64,000 bases of DNA, from NCBI RefSeq assembly GCF_000939975.1, contig NZ_LK391969.1, positions 1,437,412 through 1,501,411 of the forward strand, in the 5' to 3' direction. Below are positions 9,571 through 20,880 of the stretch, one piece after another. The notes beneath the pieces are model-generated. The model saw nothing but the letters and a program-made list of their open reading frames with translations, searched no databases and had not been told where the DNA came from. Positions within the stretch are counted from its first letter, which is position 1. The number at the start of each line of letters is the position of its first letter. The position numbers and the translations under genes are program-made. The DNA is from Pseudomonas saudimassiliensis (GTDB taxonomy: Bacteria; Pseudomonadota; Gammaproteobacteria; Pseudomonadales; Pseudomonadaceae).

Positions 9571-9996
9571 ATGCAGTTTCTACAGCACCTTATCGAATTC
9601 ATAGGCAACCATTATTGGCTCACCAGCGCCTTTCTGGTTGTACTTGCGCTGTTGATCATCACCGAGGGCCGCAAGGCCGGTAAAGCCATCACCACGCAGC
9701 AGGCCACGGCACTGATCAACCGGGAAGGCGCCGTGGTCGTCGATACGCGGTCGAAGAAGGACTACGCCGCCGGTCATATCGTCGGCTCGATCAACCTTCC
9801 CCAGGATAGCTTCGCCAATCGCATGGTCGAACTGGAGAAGCACAAGGACAAACCCATCATCCTGGTATGTGCCAACGGCCAGAATGCCGGCCCTCTTTCC
9901 AAGCAGCTGAAAGCGGCTGGCTACACCCATGTGCACCGCCTGGCACAGGGCGTGGGTGGCTGGCGTGCGGACAACCTGCCCCTGGTAAAGAGTTGA
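9571..9996 (+). CDS. Membrane-anchored rhodanese-like sulfurtransferase
   Basis: A 141-residue protein with one N-terminal membrane helix (about residues 17-32, [17 protein letters not shown]) and a single rhodanese domain. The active loop is CANGQNAG, keeping the Cys and the CxxGxxA pattern; [13 protein letters not shown] is the conserved CH2A-type motif. It lies just before grxC and secB, an arrangement usual in Pseudomonas, which suggests a role in thiol or sulfur trafficking near the membrane. A TATACT element at 9532-9537 could serve as the operon -10. The start at 9571 was chosen because it opens directly into the membrane helix. Confidence 0.88.
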   Translation: MQFLQHLIEFIGNHYWLTSAFLVVLALLIITEGRKAGKAITTQQATALINREGAVVVDTRSKKDYAAGHIVGSINLPQDSFANRMVELEKHKDKPIILVCANGQNAGPLSKQLKAAGYTHVHRLAQGVGGWRADNLPLVKS

Positions 9997-10000
9997 CGAT

Positions 10001-10255
10001 ATGACTGAGATCACCCTCTACAGCAGCAACTATTGCCCCTTCTGCATCCGCGCCAAGCAACTGCTTGACGGCAAGGGCATCAGTTACAACGAGATCCGGG
10101 TGGACGGCAAACCCGAGGTGCGTGCGGAAATGGCGCGCCTGGCTGGCCGCACCTCGGTGCCACAGATCTGGATCGGCGACACGCACGTGGGCGGCTGTGA
10201 TGATCTGATAGCGCTGGAACGCTCAGGCAAACTGGATACAATGCTGGCAGGCTGA
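10001..10255 (+). CDS. grxC: Glutaredoxin 3
   Basis: An 84-residue glutaredoxin with the dithiol site YCPFC at residues 11-15, the cis-proline TSVPQIWIG, and the glutathione-binding GGCDD. It reduces protein disulfides and mixed glutathione disulfides in the cytoplasm. It begins four bases after the rhodanese stop, so the two genes are co-transcribed; secB follows after 82 bases that contain a short GGCCAGC...GCTGGCC hairpin. Confidence 0.95.
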   Translation: MTEITLYSSNYCPFCIRAKQLLDGKGISYNEIRVDGKPEVRAEMARLAGRTSVPQIWIGDTHVGGCDDLIALERSGKLDTMLAG

Positions 10256-10337
10256 TTGCCTGCACACAGGGCCCTCAGGGCCAGCGACGCTGGCCTGCAG
10301 AGGCGTCCCGAGACAATGGAACCAACAAGGACCGAAC

Positions 10338-10838
10338 ATGGCTGACGAGCAACAGAACAATACCACTGCCAATGGCGCACAGGGCAACCAGCCGCAGGTG
10401 CAGTTCAATCTGCAGCGCATCTACGTCAAGGATCTTTCCTTCGAATCACCGAAGGCGCCGGCGGTGTTCCAGAGCCAGTGGAACCCGCAGGTCAACCTCG
10501 ACCTGAACACCCGCCACAACCAGCTGCAGGACGGTATCTACGAAGTAGTGCTGAGCCTGTCGGTGACCGTGACCAACGGCGAGCAGGATGTGACCTTCAT
10601 TGCCGAAGTACAGCAGGCCGGTATCTTCGCCATCAGCGGCCTGGATGAAGCTGGCATGCGCCACACGCTGGGCGCCTTCTGCCCGAACATCCTGTTCCCC
10701 TATGCCCGCGAAGCCATCGACAACCTGGTATTGCGTGGCAGCTTCCCTCCCCTGATGCTGGCTCCGGTGAACTTCGATGCCCTGTTCGCCCAGTCCGAAC
10801 AGCGGCGGGTCGCCGAGGCAGCCGACGCCGGCGCCTGA
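10338..10838 (+). CDS. secB: Protein-export chaperone SecB
   Basis: A 166-residue cytoplasmic chaperone that holds precursors unfolded and hands them to SecA. Family landmarks are visible: [16 protein letters not shown] at the N-terminus, EVQQAGIF in the middle, and [11 protein letters not shown] before the [15 protein letters not shown]-terminal SecA-contact region. Start chosen at the ATG following AAGGACC. Third gene of the rhodanese-grxC-secB run and followed by a hairpin that probably ends the transcript. Confidence 0.96.
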   Translation: MADEQQNNTTANGAQGNQPQVQFNLQRIYVKDLSFESPKAPAVFQSQWNPQVNLDLNTRHNQLQDGIYEVVLSLSVTVTNGEQDVTFIAEVQQAGIFAISGLDEAGMRHTLGAFCPNILFPYAREAIDNLVLRGSFPPLMLAPVNFDALFAQSEQRRVAEAADAGA

Positions 10839-10846
10839 CGTCCTGG

Positions 10847-10880
10847 TCGCCGGCTGCCCTGCAGCCGGCGATACCTTGTC
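10847..10880 (+). terminator. Hairpin after secB, probable terminator
   Basis: TCGCCGGCTG (10847-10856) and CAGCCGGCGA (10862-10871) form a perfect 10-bp stem with a five-base loop, eight bases after the secB stop. The tail is only weakly U-rich, so termination may be partial. Confidence 0.45.
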
Positions 10881-10938
10881 AGTTGCCCTGGCCTTCATCT
10901 AAGGTAGCTCCCGCTTTCCCTCATCAATGGATGTGCGC

Positions 10939-11454
10939 ATGACCCTGCCTGCCTCACGCCCGCTATACCTGATCGCGTTCGTTGCCTGCGTGCTGCTGCT
11001 GGCAGCGGCGTACTACATGGAACTGGTCATGGGGCTACTGCCTTGCCCGCTGTGCATAGTGCAGCGCTTTGCCATCCTGCTCATCGGCCTGGTCTGCCTG
11101 GCGGCCGTACTGCACAACCCGCAGCCCCGGCCCGGCCGCAAACGCAGCCTGGCGACGCGCTTCTATGCCGCTGGCGTCCTGCTGTTCGCCCTGTTTGGCG
11201 GCGCCACCGCCAGTCGGCAGATCTGGCTGCAGCACCAGCCTGCGGACCAGTTGCCCTCCTGCCTGCCCAGCCTCGACTACATGATCGACGTGCTGCCGGT
11301 CGTCGAAATGCTGACCCTGCTGTTCAGCGGTACCGCCGACTGCGCCAAGGTGACCTGGACTTTCCTCGGCCTGAGTATCGCCGAGTGCACCCTGCTGGCC
11401 TTCATCGGCCTGGGCCTGTTTGGCCTGGTGCAGCTGTTCCGACGCCAGGACTGA
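10939..11454 (+). CDS. dsbB: Disulfide bond formation protein B (DsbB/DsbH type)
   Basis: A 171-residue, four-helix inner-membrane quinone reductase that reoxidises DsbA. The first periplasmic pair is CPLC (LPCPLCIVQR), and the second pair is the Cys in LPSCLPS and the one in TADCAKV. Starting at 10939 gives MTLPASRPLYL, the usual short cytoplasmic N-terminus; an in-frame ATG four codons earlier is possible and neither has a clear ribosome site. Immediately upstream of algQ, the same neighbourhood as dsbH in P. aeruginosa. Confidence 0.92.
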   Translation: MTLPASRPLYLIAFVACVLLLAAAYYMELVMGLLPCPLCIVQRFAILLIGLVCLAAVLHNPQPRPGRKRSLATRFYAAGVLLFALFGGATASRQIWLQHQPADQLPSCLPSLDYMIDVLPVVEMLTLLFSGTADCAKVTWTFLGLSIAECTLLAFIGLGLFGLVQLFRRQD

Positions 11455-11564
11455 TCGCCGGCAGCCGGACCGCCGCAAGTCTTGATACCGCAGCACTGAC
11501 TGGCCTATTCTGTTGCCTCCCCGGGAAAAACAACCCCAATCCCGACTCACAGATGAGGTGGATC

Positions 11565-12050
11565 ATGCTGGAAAGGTGCAGAACAGCCCAGGAACGCTGG
11601 GGTGGGGTCGACAAGCTCATCGACCGCTGGCTGGCTGAACGCAAGAAGCTGGTAGATCATTACATTGCTCTGCGCGATCTTGAGGATCCCGACGTCGATA
11701 CCCAGGATCTGCTCAATAACTTCTGCAGCAGCCTGCTGGACTACGCTTCCGCCGGTCATTTCGCAGTATACGAACAACTGGTGCGCGGCGCCGAGGAAGC
11801 CGGGGACGAACGCGCCCTTGCCCTCATTCGCCAGGTCATCCCCCGGATCGAAACCATCACCCAGTTCGCGGTCATCTTCAACGATTACTATGGTGTCAAC
11901 CATACCCGCAAGCTCAAGGTCGATGTCATGCACAAGCGCCTGCTGAAGCTGGGCGGACTGTTGCTGGAGCGATTCGAACTGGAGGATTGTTTGATCGAGG
12001 TGCTGCACACCGCTTATCGCAACACCCCCGTTACCGAAACAATGGAGTAA
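11565..12050 (+). CDS. rsd: Rsd/AlgQ anti-RNA polymerase sigma factor
   Basis: A 161-residue protein of the Rsd/AlgQ family, which binds the primary sigma factor and shifts RNA polymerase to alternative sigmas; in Pseudomonas AlgQ affects alginate and siderophore genes. N-terminal ERCRTAQERWGGVDKLIDRW and the central TQFAVIFNDYYG are family hallmarks. The ATG at 11565 follows GAGGTG and matches the family start; a Met four codons upstream would sit on the ribosome site. The algP-like gene begins three bases after its stop, so they are translationally linked. Confidence 0.93.
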   Translation: MLERCRTAQERWGGVDKLIDRWLAERKKLVDHYIALRDLEDPDVDTQDLLNNFCSSLLDYASAGHFAVYEQLVRGAEEAGDERALALIRQVIPRIETITQFAVIFNDYYGVNHTRKLKVDVMHKRLLKLGGLLLERFELEDCLIEVLHTAYRNTPVTETME

Positions 12051-12053
12051 TTC

Positions 12054-12569
12054 GTGACCGGTAGAACTGAAGACCAGAAGTCCGCCCGCGTACCGACGCC
12101 GCTGCACCTGCTGCAGGTGCTGGCGCGCACGCTGAACGAGCATCTGGCCGATGCCTGCACCCAGGCCGAAGCCGATGCCAACAAGGCGCTGGAGAAGCTC
12201 GACCGCGAACAGGCGAAACTGCAGGAAAAGCTCGCCGAAGCCCAGGAAAAATTGGCCGCACGCCAGCAGGAAGGCAGCAAGCCGGTGGAAAAGGTGACCG
12301 CCAGGATCGAGGAGCTGACCGCCTCGCTGGCAACGCTGGATCAGGCCCGTGACGATGCCCAGGGCTACATCCGCCAGCTGCAACAGGATGTGCGCCAGAC
12401 CCTGCGTCTGGCCAAGGGCCTGGATCGCATTGATCTGCAGGTCACCCAGGCCATCGAGAAACGCGACAACCCGACCGCTACCCCTCGCTCCGGCAATCGC
12501 CAGGCCCCGCGCCGCGGCCGGCGTAAGCCCGGAGCGACTACCGAGGCTGCGCCGGACCCGGCAGAGTAA
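12054..12569 (+). CDS. AlgP-like protein without the Lys/Ala-rich tail
   Basis: A 171-residue protein starting at GTG. The N-terminal 130 residues match the conserved head of AlgP (AlgR3): TPLHLLQVLARTLNEHL, AC..A..D..KALEKL, then coiled coil. AlgP of P. aeruginosa continues for about 200 residues of KPAA-type repeats resembling histone H1; here only a short basic stretch (NRQAPRRGRRKPG) and an acidic end remain. Position directly after algQ supports the assignment. It may still bind nucleic acid through the short basic patch, but a chromatin role cannot be assumed. The last 32 bases overlap the convergent TIGR02444 gene. Confidence 0.75.
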   Translation: MTGRTEDQKSARVPTPLHLLQVLARTLNEHLADACTQAEADANKALEKLDREQAKLQEKLAEAQEKLAARQQEGSKPVEKVTARIEELTASLATLDQARDDAQGYIRQLQQDVRQTLRLAKGLDRIDLQVTQAIEKRDNPTATPRSGNRQAPRRGRRKPGATTEAAPDPAE

Positions 12570-13065
12570 CGCCCGCTGTCGCCGCCAAGCCGGCGGCGAC
12601 AGTTTCCTCCCTCGTCAGGACCAGTTGCGCCAGGGCTGTCAGTTTTGCAGACTCCGCCGCGCCAACACACAGCGCCAGGTGCGCCGCGACCGCCGCGTCC
12701 GACCGGACCTTGCCGACCTCCAGCGCCTCGCAATAATGCTCCAGCTGCGCCAGCTGGTGCCACTCCGCAGCCAGCTCGCACTCCTTCACCTGGGCCCGCA
12801 GCGCCGCGGCCGCGGGGTTGCCGGTGAGCGCCCGACGGACCTGCCGCAGTGGCTCGATTACCTGCTGCCGCCAGGGTGCCTGCCGCGCCTGTAGCAGCTG
12901 CCAATGATGCCCATCCGCCGGACTGCCGCGCACGCCCAGCCAGCAGGCGGTGAGCAGCAGCAGGACATCCTGCCCGGCAGCGTCCTGCAGCTCCAATAGC
13001 AGGGGCTCGACACCCGGCCATGCATACAGCTGACCCGCGTATTCGGGCAGTGACAATCGGCCCAT
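12538..13065 (-). CDS. TIGR02444 family protein (DUF2390)
   Basis: A 175-residue cytoplasmic protein, mostly helical, that begins SLPEYAGQLYAWPGVEPLLLELQ and contains the family-typical LLLLTACWLG. Function is unknown. The ATG at 13065 has GGGAG eight bases upstream and gives the normal family start. It is divergent from the ABC-F gene with only 34 bases between the two start codons, and its 3' end overlaps the convergent algP-like gene by 32 bases. This gene is a regular neighbour of the YheS-type ABC-F gene in Pseudomonas. Confidence 0.85.
   Translation of the reverse strand: MGRLSLPEYAGQLYAWPGVEPLLLELQDAAGQDVLLLLTACWLGVRGSPADGHHWQLLQARQAPWRQQVIEPLRQVRRALTGNPAAAALRAQVKECELAAEWHQLAQLEHYCEALEVGKVRSDAAVAAHLALCVGAAESAKLTALAQLVLTREETVAAGLAATAGVTLPGPAQPR
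12576..12605 (+). terminator. Terminator of the algQ-algP transcript
   Basis: CTGTCGCCGCC (12576-12586) pairs with GGCGGCGACAG (12592-12602) around a five-base loop, followed by TTTCCTCC. It lies seven bases after the algP-like stop and inside the 3' end of the convergent TIGR02444 gene. Short U-tract. Confidence 0.5.
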
Positions 13066-13083
13066 CGACGTTCGCTCCCGCGC

Positions 13084-13092
13084 TGATATACT
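13084..13092 (+). promoter_or_regulatory. Extended -10 promoter of the ABC-F gene
   Basis: TGATATACT is an extended -10 element (TGn then TATACT). Its 3' end lies seven bases before the ATG at 13100, so transcription would begin at or next to the start codon. No Shine-Dalgarno sequence exists in the gap, which fits a leaderless message. Confidence 0.5.
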
Positions 13093-13099
13093 CCGCGCC

Positions 13100-15013
<1,914 letters not shown>

Positions 15014-15023
15014 GGATGACTAC

Positions 15024-15479
15024 ATGACCCTGTGGATCGATGCGGACGCCTGCCCACGCCCGGTGCGCGACATCATGCTGCGCGCTGCTCGCCGGCGGGA
15101 ACTGCAACTGGTGCTGGTGGCCAACAGCTCCCTCGGCCTCGCCGCTGCCCCAGGCGTACGCCAGGTGGTGGTGCCCGGCGGGGCCGATGTCGCCGACCTC
15201 TATATCATCGAGCATGCGCAGCCCGGTGATCTGGTGGTGACGGCTGACATCCCCCTGGCCGACGGGCTGGTGCGCCGCGGCATCACCGCGATCAACCCGC
15301 GTGGCGAGATTTACGACAAGGGCAGCATCGGCGAGCGGCTCGCCGTGCGCAACCTGATGGATGAACTGCGCGGTGCGGGCCTGGCCGGCCGCGGCGGCCC
15401 CGCCCCCTTCAGCGACAAGGACAAACAGTCCTTCGCCAACGCCCTGGACCGCCTGCTGGCCCAGGGGCTGGGCAAGTAG
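15024..15479 (+). CDS. YaiI/YqxD family protein (UPF0178, DUF188)
   Basis: A 151-residue protein that starts TLWIDADACPRPVRD and keeps VTADIPLA, INPRGE and FSDKDKQSFANALDRLL, the landmarks of the UPF0178 family. The fold is PIN/NYN-like, with acidic residues (DADACP, TADIPLA) that could hold a metal, so a nuclease function is possible but not shown. The ATG at 15024 is ten bases after the ABC-F stop, and GAGGA provides the ribosome site, so it is probably co-transcribed. Confidence 0.9.
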   Translation: MTLWIDADACPRPVRDIMLRAARRRELQLVLVANSSLGLAAAPGVRQVVVPGGADVADLYIIEHAQPGDLVVTADIPLADGLVRRGITAINPRGEIYDKGSIGERLAVRNLMDELRGAGLAGRGGPAPFSDKDKQSFANALDRLLAQGLGK

Positions 15480-15487
15480 CCGCACGT

Positions 15488-16033
15488 TTAGCCTTCTTCC
15501 AGCGCGCAGAGACAGGCCACCGTATCCTGCCGGGTGATATTCACCGCCCTCCCCTGCTGCAACGTCCGCAACACCGGCTCGACAAAACTGCTGTCGCTGT
15601 TGCAACTGGCGCCATCACTGTAGGGCCCGACATACGCCAGCTTGCCCTGGACATCCCAGATCGCCAGGGCCGGACCGCCTGGCCAGTCGGACCAGCCGGC
15701 CGGCAGCGGCCAGTAGGACAGCTCGGCGAGGGCACCGCCGGGCGCCGCCGGGCTGCCACTGCGGACGAACTGCACGCCCTGGGCACTGAAACGCCGGGTC
15801 ATGTCGGCGATATAGGCTTCGTGGCCAGCGTTGCACGGACACCCTGCCTGCCAGACATGCATCACCTGGATCTGCCCGGGGGCGAAGGGCGGATCCACCT
15901 GCGCCGCGGCAAAATGCGCCACGCCCTCGAAGGTGCGGGCGTGATAACCATCGAACCACCACCAGGCCCAGCCCAGCCCCGCAGCCCAGCACACCGCCAG
16001 GGCCACCAGCAGCGCCCGTCGAAAAAAAACCAT
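15488..16033 (-). CDS. DUF6436 thioredoxin-fold membrane-anchored protein
   Basis: A 181-residue protein with one N-terminal membrane helix (about 6-26) and a periplasmic thioredoxin-like domain. The redox site reads AGCPCN, a CPC motif in place of CxxC, and two more pairs occur (GASCNSDSS and ACLCALEEG at the C-terminus). The domain is used as a thiol-disulfide protein in annotations of this family, but its partner is unknown to me. Start at the ATG preceded by GAGGGA. The first codons contain a run of eight T (coding strand), a slippage-prone tract. Convergent with the YaiI gene. Confidence 0.78.
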   Translation of the reverse strand: MVFFRRALLVALAVCWAAGLGWAWWWFDGYHARTFEGVAHFAAAQVDPPFAPGQIQVMHVWQAGCPCNAGHEAYIADMTRRFSAQGVQFVRSGSPAAPGGALAELSYWPLPAGWSDWPGGPALAIWDVQGKLAYVGPYSDGASCNSDSSFVEPVLRTLQQGRAVNITRQDTVACLCALEEG

Positions 16034-16280
16034 GCGTGTCCCTCGAAGATGTCTATACTCCGACCCCAGGATGATAGTGGCTTATGGCTACAACAGAACG
16101 GGTCGCCGTTGCCCACACCATTGTGCGACCGGAAACCGCTGGTCGCATGTTCTGCCAACCTACGCACATCCTGTAAAGAATGGACTTTAACCTATTCCCG
16201 GCGCGCATTAATCTGCGTGCTCCATGCAGGATATGTCCGGACAGGCCGGCCCGCATCGCGGACAAGGATCATCCCGCTTT

Positions 16281-17513
16281 ATGCAAACCGATATGCATAC
16301 ATTCTCCCTGGCCATAGCGTTGGTACTGGCCACCCTGAGCATGACCGTCGTGCTGCTCATGGCCGCCTACCATTCGGGCAGTGAGAAGGGGCTGCGGCAC
16401 TGGGCCCTGGGCAACCTGGCATTGACCGTCGGCCTGGTTCTGGACATCAGCCAGGGGCTGCTCTATCACAGTCTTTCCCACATTCTTGCCGTCGGCCTGA
16501 TGGTGCTCGGGCTCGGTGTCATCTGGCTCGGCGTACGTGCCTTCAAGGGCTTGAGCCAACCCCAGTCGGGCCCGATCGTCGCGGCCATGGTAGTGATGCC
16601 GGTGCTGGGTTATTTCCATTATGTACAGGACAGCAACGCCGCGCGCATGGTCGTGGCCGGCCTCTGCCTCGGCGTCTTCTGCCTGCTGTCGGCGCGGGAA
16701 CTGCTGGTACCGGCCATCGCCCCGCTGCGCCGGGCCTACTGGTTCACCGGCAGCATCATGTTGCTCAGTGGCATCGGCCTGCTGCTGCGGGCCGGCACCG
16801 GCCTGCTCGACCCGATCATGGCCTTCAGCAGCGACAGCGAGACGATGCAGCACATTACCCTGCTGGGGGTGCTGGTGGCGCAGATCGGCATGGCGGGCGG
16901 CTTTATCCTGATGACCCACTACCGCACCATCATGGCGCTGCAGCAGCTCTCCGAACACGACGCCCTGACCGGCACCCTGAACCGCCGCAGCATGCACGAC
17001 CAGTCCCAGGGTCGCCTCGACGCGCTGCGACAACAGGGTCAGCCCGCCACCCTGATCATGATCGACGCCGATCACTTCAAGCGGATCAACGACGAATTCG
17101 GCCACCAGACCGGCGACGCGGTGCTCTGTCACCTGGTGACCCGCATCCGCCTCTACATGCGCAGCAATGACCTGCTGGGGCGCTTCGGTGGGGAGGAGTT
17201 CGTGGTCCTGCTGCCGGGCGTGGATGCCCGGGCGGCGATGGACATCGCCGAGCGTATCCGTCTGGCGGTGAACAATCATACCGACAGTATTTCCGACCAG
17301 CCGGTGATGCTCAGTATCAGCCTGGGGGTGGCCAGCACCGACCTGCACGGCCATGATTACACGGCCCTGGTATCGGCCGCCGACGCCGCCCTGTACCGCG
17401 CCAAGGCGATGGGCCGCAACCGCGTCGAGCTGTGCAGCGAGCTCGATTCCCCGCTACGCGACAAGATGGCCCTACGTTTACTCTCGCAATTCCGTCATAA
17501 TCTGGACGTATAA
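16281..17513 (+). CDS. Diguanylate cyclase with multi-helix membrane sensor
   Basis: A 410-residue protein: six or seven membrane helices in residues 5-215 with no recognised ligand domain, then a GGDEF domain (about 225-395). The active site reads GGEEF at 303-307, and an RxxD inhibitory site (RSND) sits exactly five residues before it, so it should make c-di-GMP and be product-inhibited. Substrate and metal motifs SEHDALTGTLNRR and MIDADHFKRIND are intact. AAGGAT lies about 11 bases before the chosen ATG at 16281; another in-frame ATG follows four codons later. hemB lies 117 bases downstream. Confidence 0.9.
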   Translation: MQTDMHTFSLAIALVLATLSMTVVLLMAAYHSGSEKGLRHWALGNLALTVGLVLDISQGLLYHSLSHILAVGLMVLGLGVIWLGVRAFKGLSQPQSGPIVAAMVVMPVLGYFHYVQDSNAARMVVAGLCLGVFCLLSARELLVPAIAPLRRAYWFTGSIMLLSGIGLLLRAGTGLLDPIMAFSSDSETMQHITLLGVLVAQIGMAGGFILMTHYRTIMALQQLSEHDALTGTLNRRSMHDQSQGRLDALRQQGQPATLIMIDADHFKRINDEFGHQTGDAVLCHLVTRIRLYMRSNDLLGRFGGEEFVVLLPGVDARAAMDIAERIRLAVNNHTDSISDQPVMLSISLGVASTDLHGHDYTALVSAADAALYRAKAMGRNRVELCSELDSPLRDKMALRLLSQFRHNLDV

Positions 17514-18641
<1,128 letters not shown>

Positions 18642-18657
18642 CCCCCTAGAGGCCGCC

Positions 18658-20880
18658 ATGCAGGACATCCATAACAAGATCGAATTGCCGCCGGAGTCCT
18701 CCGCAGAGCGGCCCAGCGCCGCCACGCCCCTGCGCCCGACGGCGGTGCCGGCCGTCATCGCGCCGCCGGCGCCACTGGAAGAGGTTGCTCCTGCGGCGGA
18801 TATCAACGCCCCGGAGCTCTACATCCACCGCGAGCTGTCCCAGCTGCAGTTCAATATCCGGGTGCTGGAACAGGCGCTGGATGAGTCCTATCCGCTGCTG
18901 GAGCGGCTCAAGTTCCTGCTGATTTTCTCCAGTAACCTGGACGAGTTCTTCGAGATCCGCGTGGCCGGCCTGAAGAAGCAGATCACCTTCGCCCGCGAGC
19001 AGACCGGGCCCGACGGCCTGCAACCGCAGCAGGTGCTGAACAAGATCAGCGAGATCGCGCACCAGGAAGTGAGCCGCCAGTATTCGATCCTCAATGATGT
19101 CCTGCTGCCTGAGCTGGCCCGGCAGAAGATCCGCTTTATCCGGCGTCGCCAGTGGACGCCGCAACACGCCCTCTGGGTGCGCCGCTTCTTCCGCGATGAG
19201 ATCGCGCCGATCATCAGCCCCATCGGGCTGGACCCGACGCACCCCTTCCCGCTGCTGGTGAACAAAAGCCTGAACTTCATCGTGCAACTGGAAGGTGTCG
19301 ATGCCTTCGGCCGCGATTCCGGGCTGGCGATCATTCCGGCGCCCCGTTCGCTGCCACGGCTGATCCGCGTGCCGGACGAGCTGTGTGATGGCGGGGACAA
19401 CTTCGTGTTCCTGTCATCGATGATTCACGCCCACGCCGATGACCTGTTCCCCGGCATGAAGGTACGCGGTTGCTACCAGTTCCGCCTGACCCGCAACGCC
19501 GACCTGATCGTCGACCCCGACGAGGTCGATGACCTGGCCCGCGCCCTGCGCGGCGAGCTGCTGTCGCGCCGCTACGGCGATGCGGTGCGGCTGGAAGTGG
19601 CCGACAACTGCCCCAAGCCGCTGTCGGACTTCCTGCTCAAGCAGTTCGGGCTGAGCGAGTCGGAGCTGTATGAGGTCAATGGCCCGGTCAACCTGACCCG
19701 GCTGTTCTCCATCACCGGCCTGGACAACCATCCGGAGCTGCAATTTCCACCGTTCAGCCCGGGCATACCCAAGCTGCTGTCCAGTGCCGACAACCTGTTC
19801 CAGGCCATCCGCAAGCAGGACATCCTGCTGCTGCATCCCTATGAATCCTTCAGTCCGGTAGTGGACCTGCTGCGCCAAGCCGCCCAGGACCCGAGTGTGC
19901 TGGCCATCAAGCAGACGTTGTACCGCACCGGCGCCAACTCGGAAATCGTCAATGCCCTGGTCGAGGCGGCGCGAAACGGCAAGGAAGTGACCGCGGTGAT
20001 CGAGCTGCGCGCCCGCTTTGATGAGGAGTCGAACCTGCAGTTGGCCAGCCGCCTGCAGCAGGCCGGGGCCGTGGTGATCTACGGGGTGGTCGGGTTCAAG
20101 ACCCACGCCAAGATGATGCTGATCCTGCGCCGCGAGGACAAGGATCTGCGCCGCTACGTACACCTGGGCACTGGCAACTACCATGCCGGTAACGCCCGCC
20201 TGTACACCGACTACAGCATCCTGACCTCGGACCTGGCGATAACCGAGGACGTGCACAAGATGTTCAACCAGCTGATCGGCATGGGCAAGGCGCTGCGCAT
20301 GAAGAAACTGCTGCAGGCGCCCTTCACGCTGAAAAAGCGGCTGCTGGAACTGATCAACCGGGAAGGACTGGCAGCGCAGGCCGGCAAGCCGGCGCACATC
20401 ATCATCAAGGCCAACGCGCTGACCGATGCCAAGATCATCAAGGCGTTGTACAAAGCCTCCCAGGCGGGGGTGAAGATCGAACTGATCATCCGCGGCATGT
20501 GCTGCCTGCGCCCGGGGGTTCCCGGCGTGTCACACAATATCACCGTGCGCTCGATCATCGGCCGGTTCCTGGAGCACAGCCGGGTGTACTACTTTCTCCA
20601 CGAGGGGCATGAGCAGATCTGGATGTCCAGTGCCGACATGATGGAGCGCAACCTGGATCACCGGGTGGAAACCTGCTTCCCGCTGGAAGGCAAGAAACTG
20701 ATCAGCCGGGCCCGCCAGGAATTGCAGATGCACCTGGCGGACAATACCCAGGCCTGGGTGCTGCAGCCCGACGGCAGCTACATCCGCAGCGCGCCGACGG
20801 GCAACCAGCTGCCCCGCAGCGCGCAGAGCAGCCTGCTGGAGAAACTGGCCAACTCGCCTCAGCGCACCGTCAGCGTGTAA
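18658..20880 (+). CDS. ppk1: Polyphosphate kinase 1
   Basis: A 740-residue enzyme that polymerises the ATP gamma-phosphate into inorganic polyphosphate. Domains N ([17 protein letters not shown]), head, C1 and C2 are all present; the autophosphorylated His is in VHLGTGNYH, and the second conserved His in [13 protein letters not shown] Pro/Ala-rich extension of about 45 residues precedes the N domain. The 3' end overlaps the 3' end of convergent ppx by 22 bases, so making and breaking polyphosphate are encoded tail to tail. Confidence 0.95.
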   Translation: MQDIHNKIELPPESSAERPSAATPLRPTAVPAVIAPPAPLEEVAPAADINAPELYIHRELSQLQFNIRVLEQALDESYPLLERLKFLLIFSSNLDEFFEIRVAGLKKQITFAREQTGPDGLQPQQVLNKISEIAHQEVSRQYSILNDVLLPELARQKIRFIRRRQWTPQHALWVRRFFRDEIAPIISPIGLDPTHPFPLLVNKSLNFIVQLEGVDAFGRDSGLAIIPAPRSLPRLIRVPDELCDGGDNFVFLSSMIHAHADDLFPGMKVRGCYQFRLTRNADLIVDPDEVDDLARALRGELLSRRYGDAVRLEVADNCPKPLSDFLLKQFGLSESELYEVNGPVNLTRLFSITGLDNHPELQFPPFSPGIPKLLSSADNLFQAIRKQDILLLHPYESFSPVVDLLRQAAQDPSVLAIKQTLYRTGANSEIVNALVEAARNGKEVTAVIELRARFDEESNLQLASRLQQAGAVVIYGVVGFKTHAKMMLILRREDKDLRRYVHLGTGNYHAGNARLYTDYSILTSDLAITEDVHKMFNQLIGMGKALRMKKLLQAPFTLKKRLLELINREGLAAQAGKPAHIIIKANALTDAKIIKALYKASQAGVKIELIIRGMCCLRPGVPGVSHNITVRSIIGRFLEHSRVYYFLHEGHEQIWMSSADMMERNLDHRVETCFPLEGKKLISRARQELQMHLADNTQAWVLQPDGSYIRSAPTGNQLPRSAQSSLLEKLANSPQRTVSV

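Noticed and set aside
16084-16176. Thirty-codon plus-strand frame upstream of the diguanylate cyclase
   Set aside because: No ribosome site, no hydrophobic or regulatory pattern, and it could be chance in a 247-base spacer.
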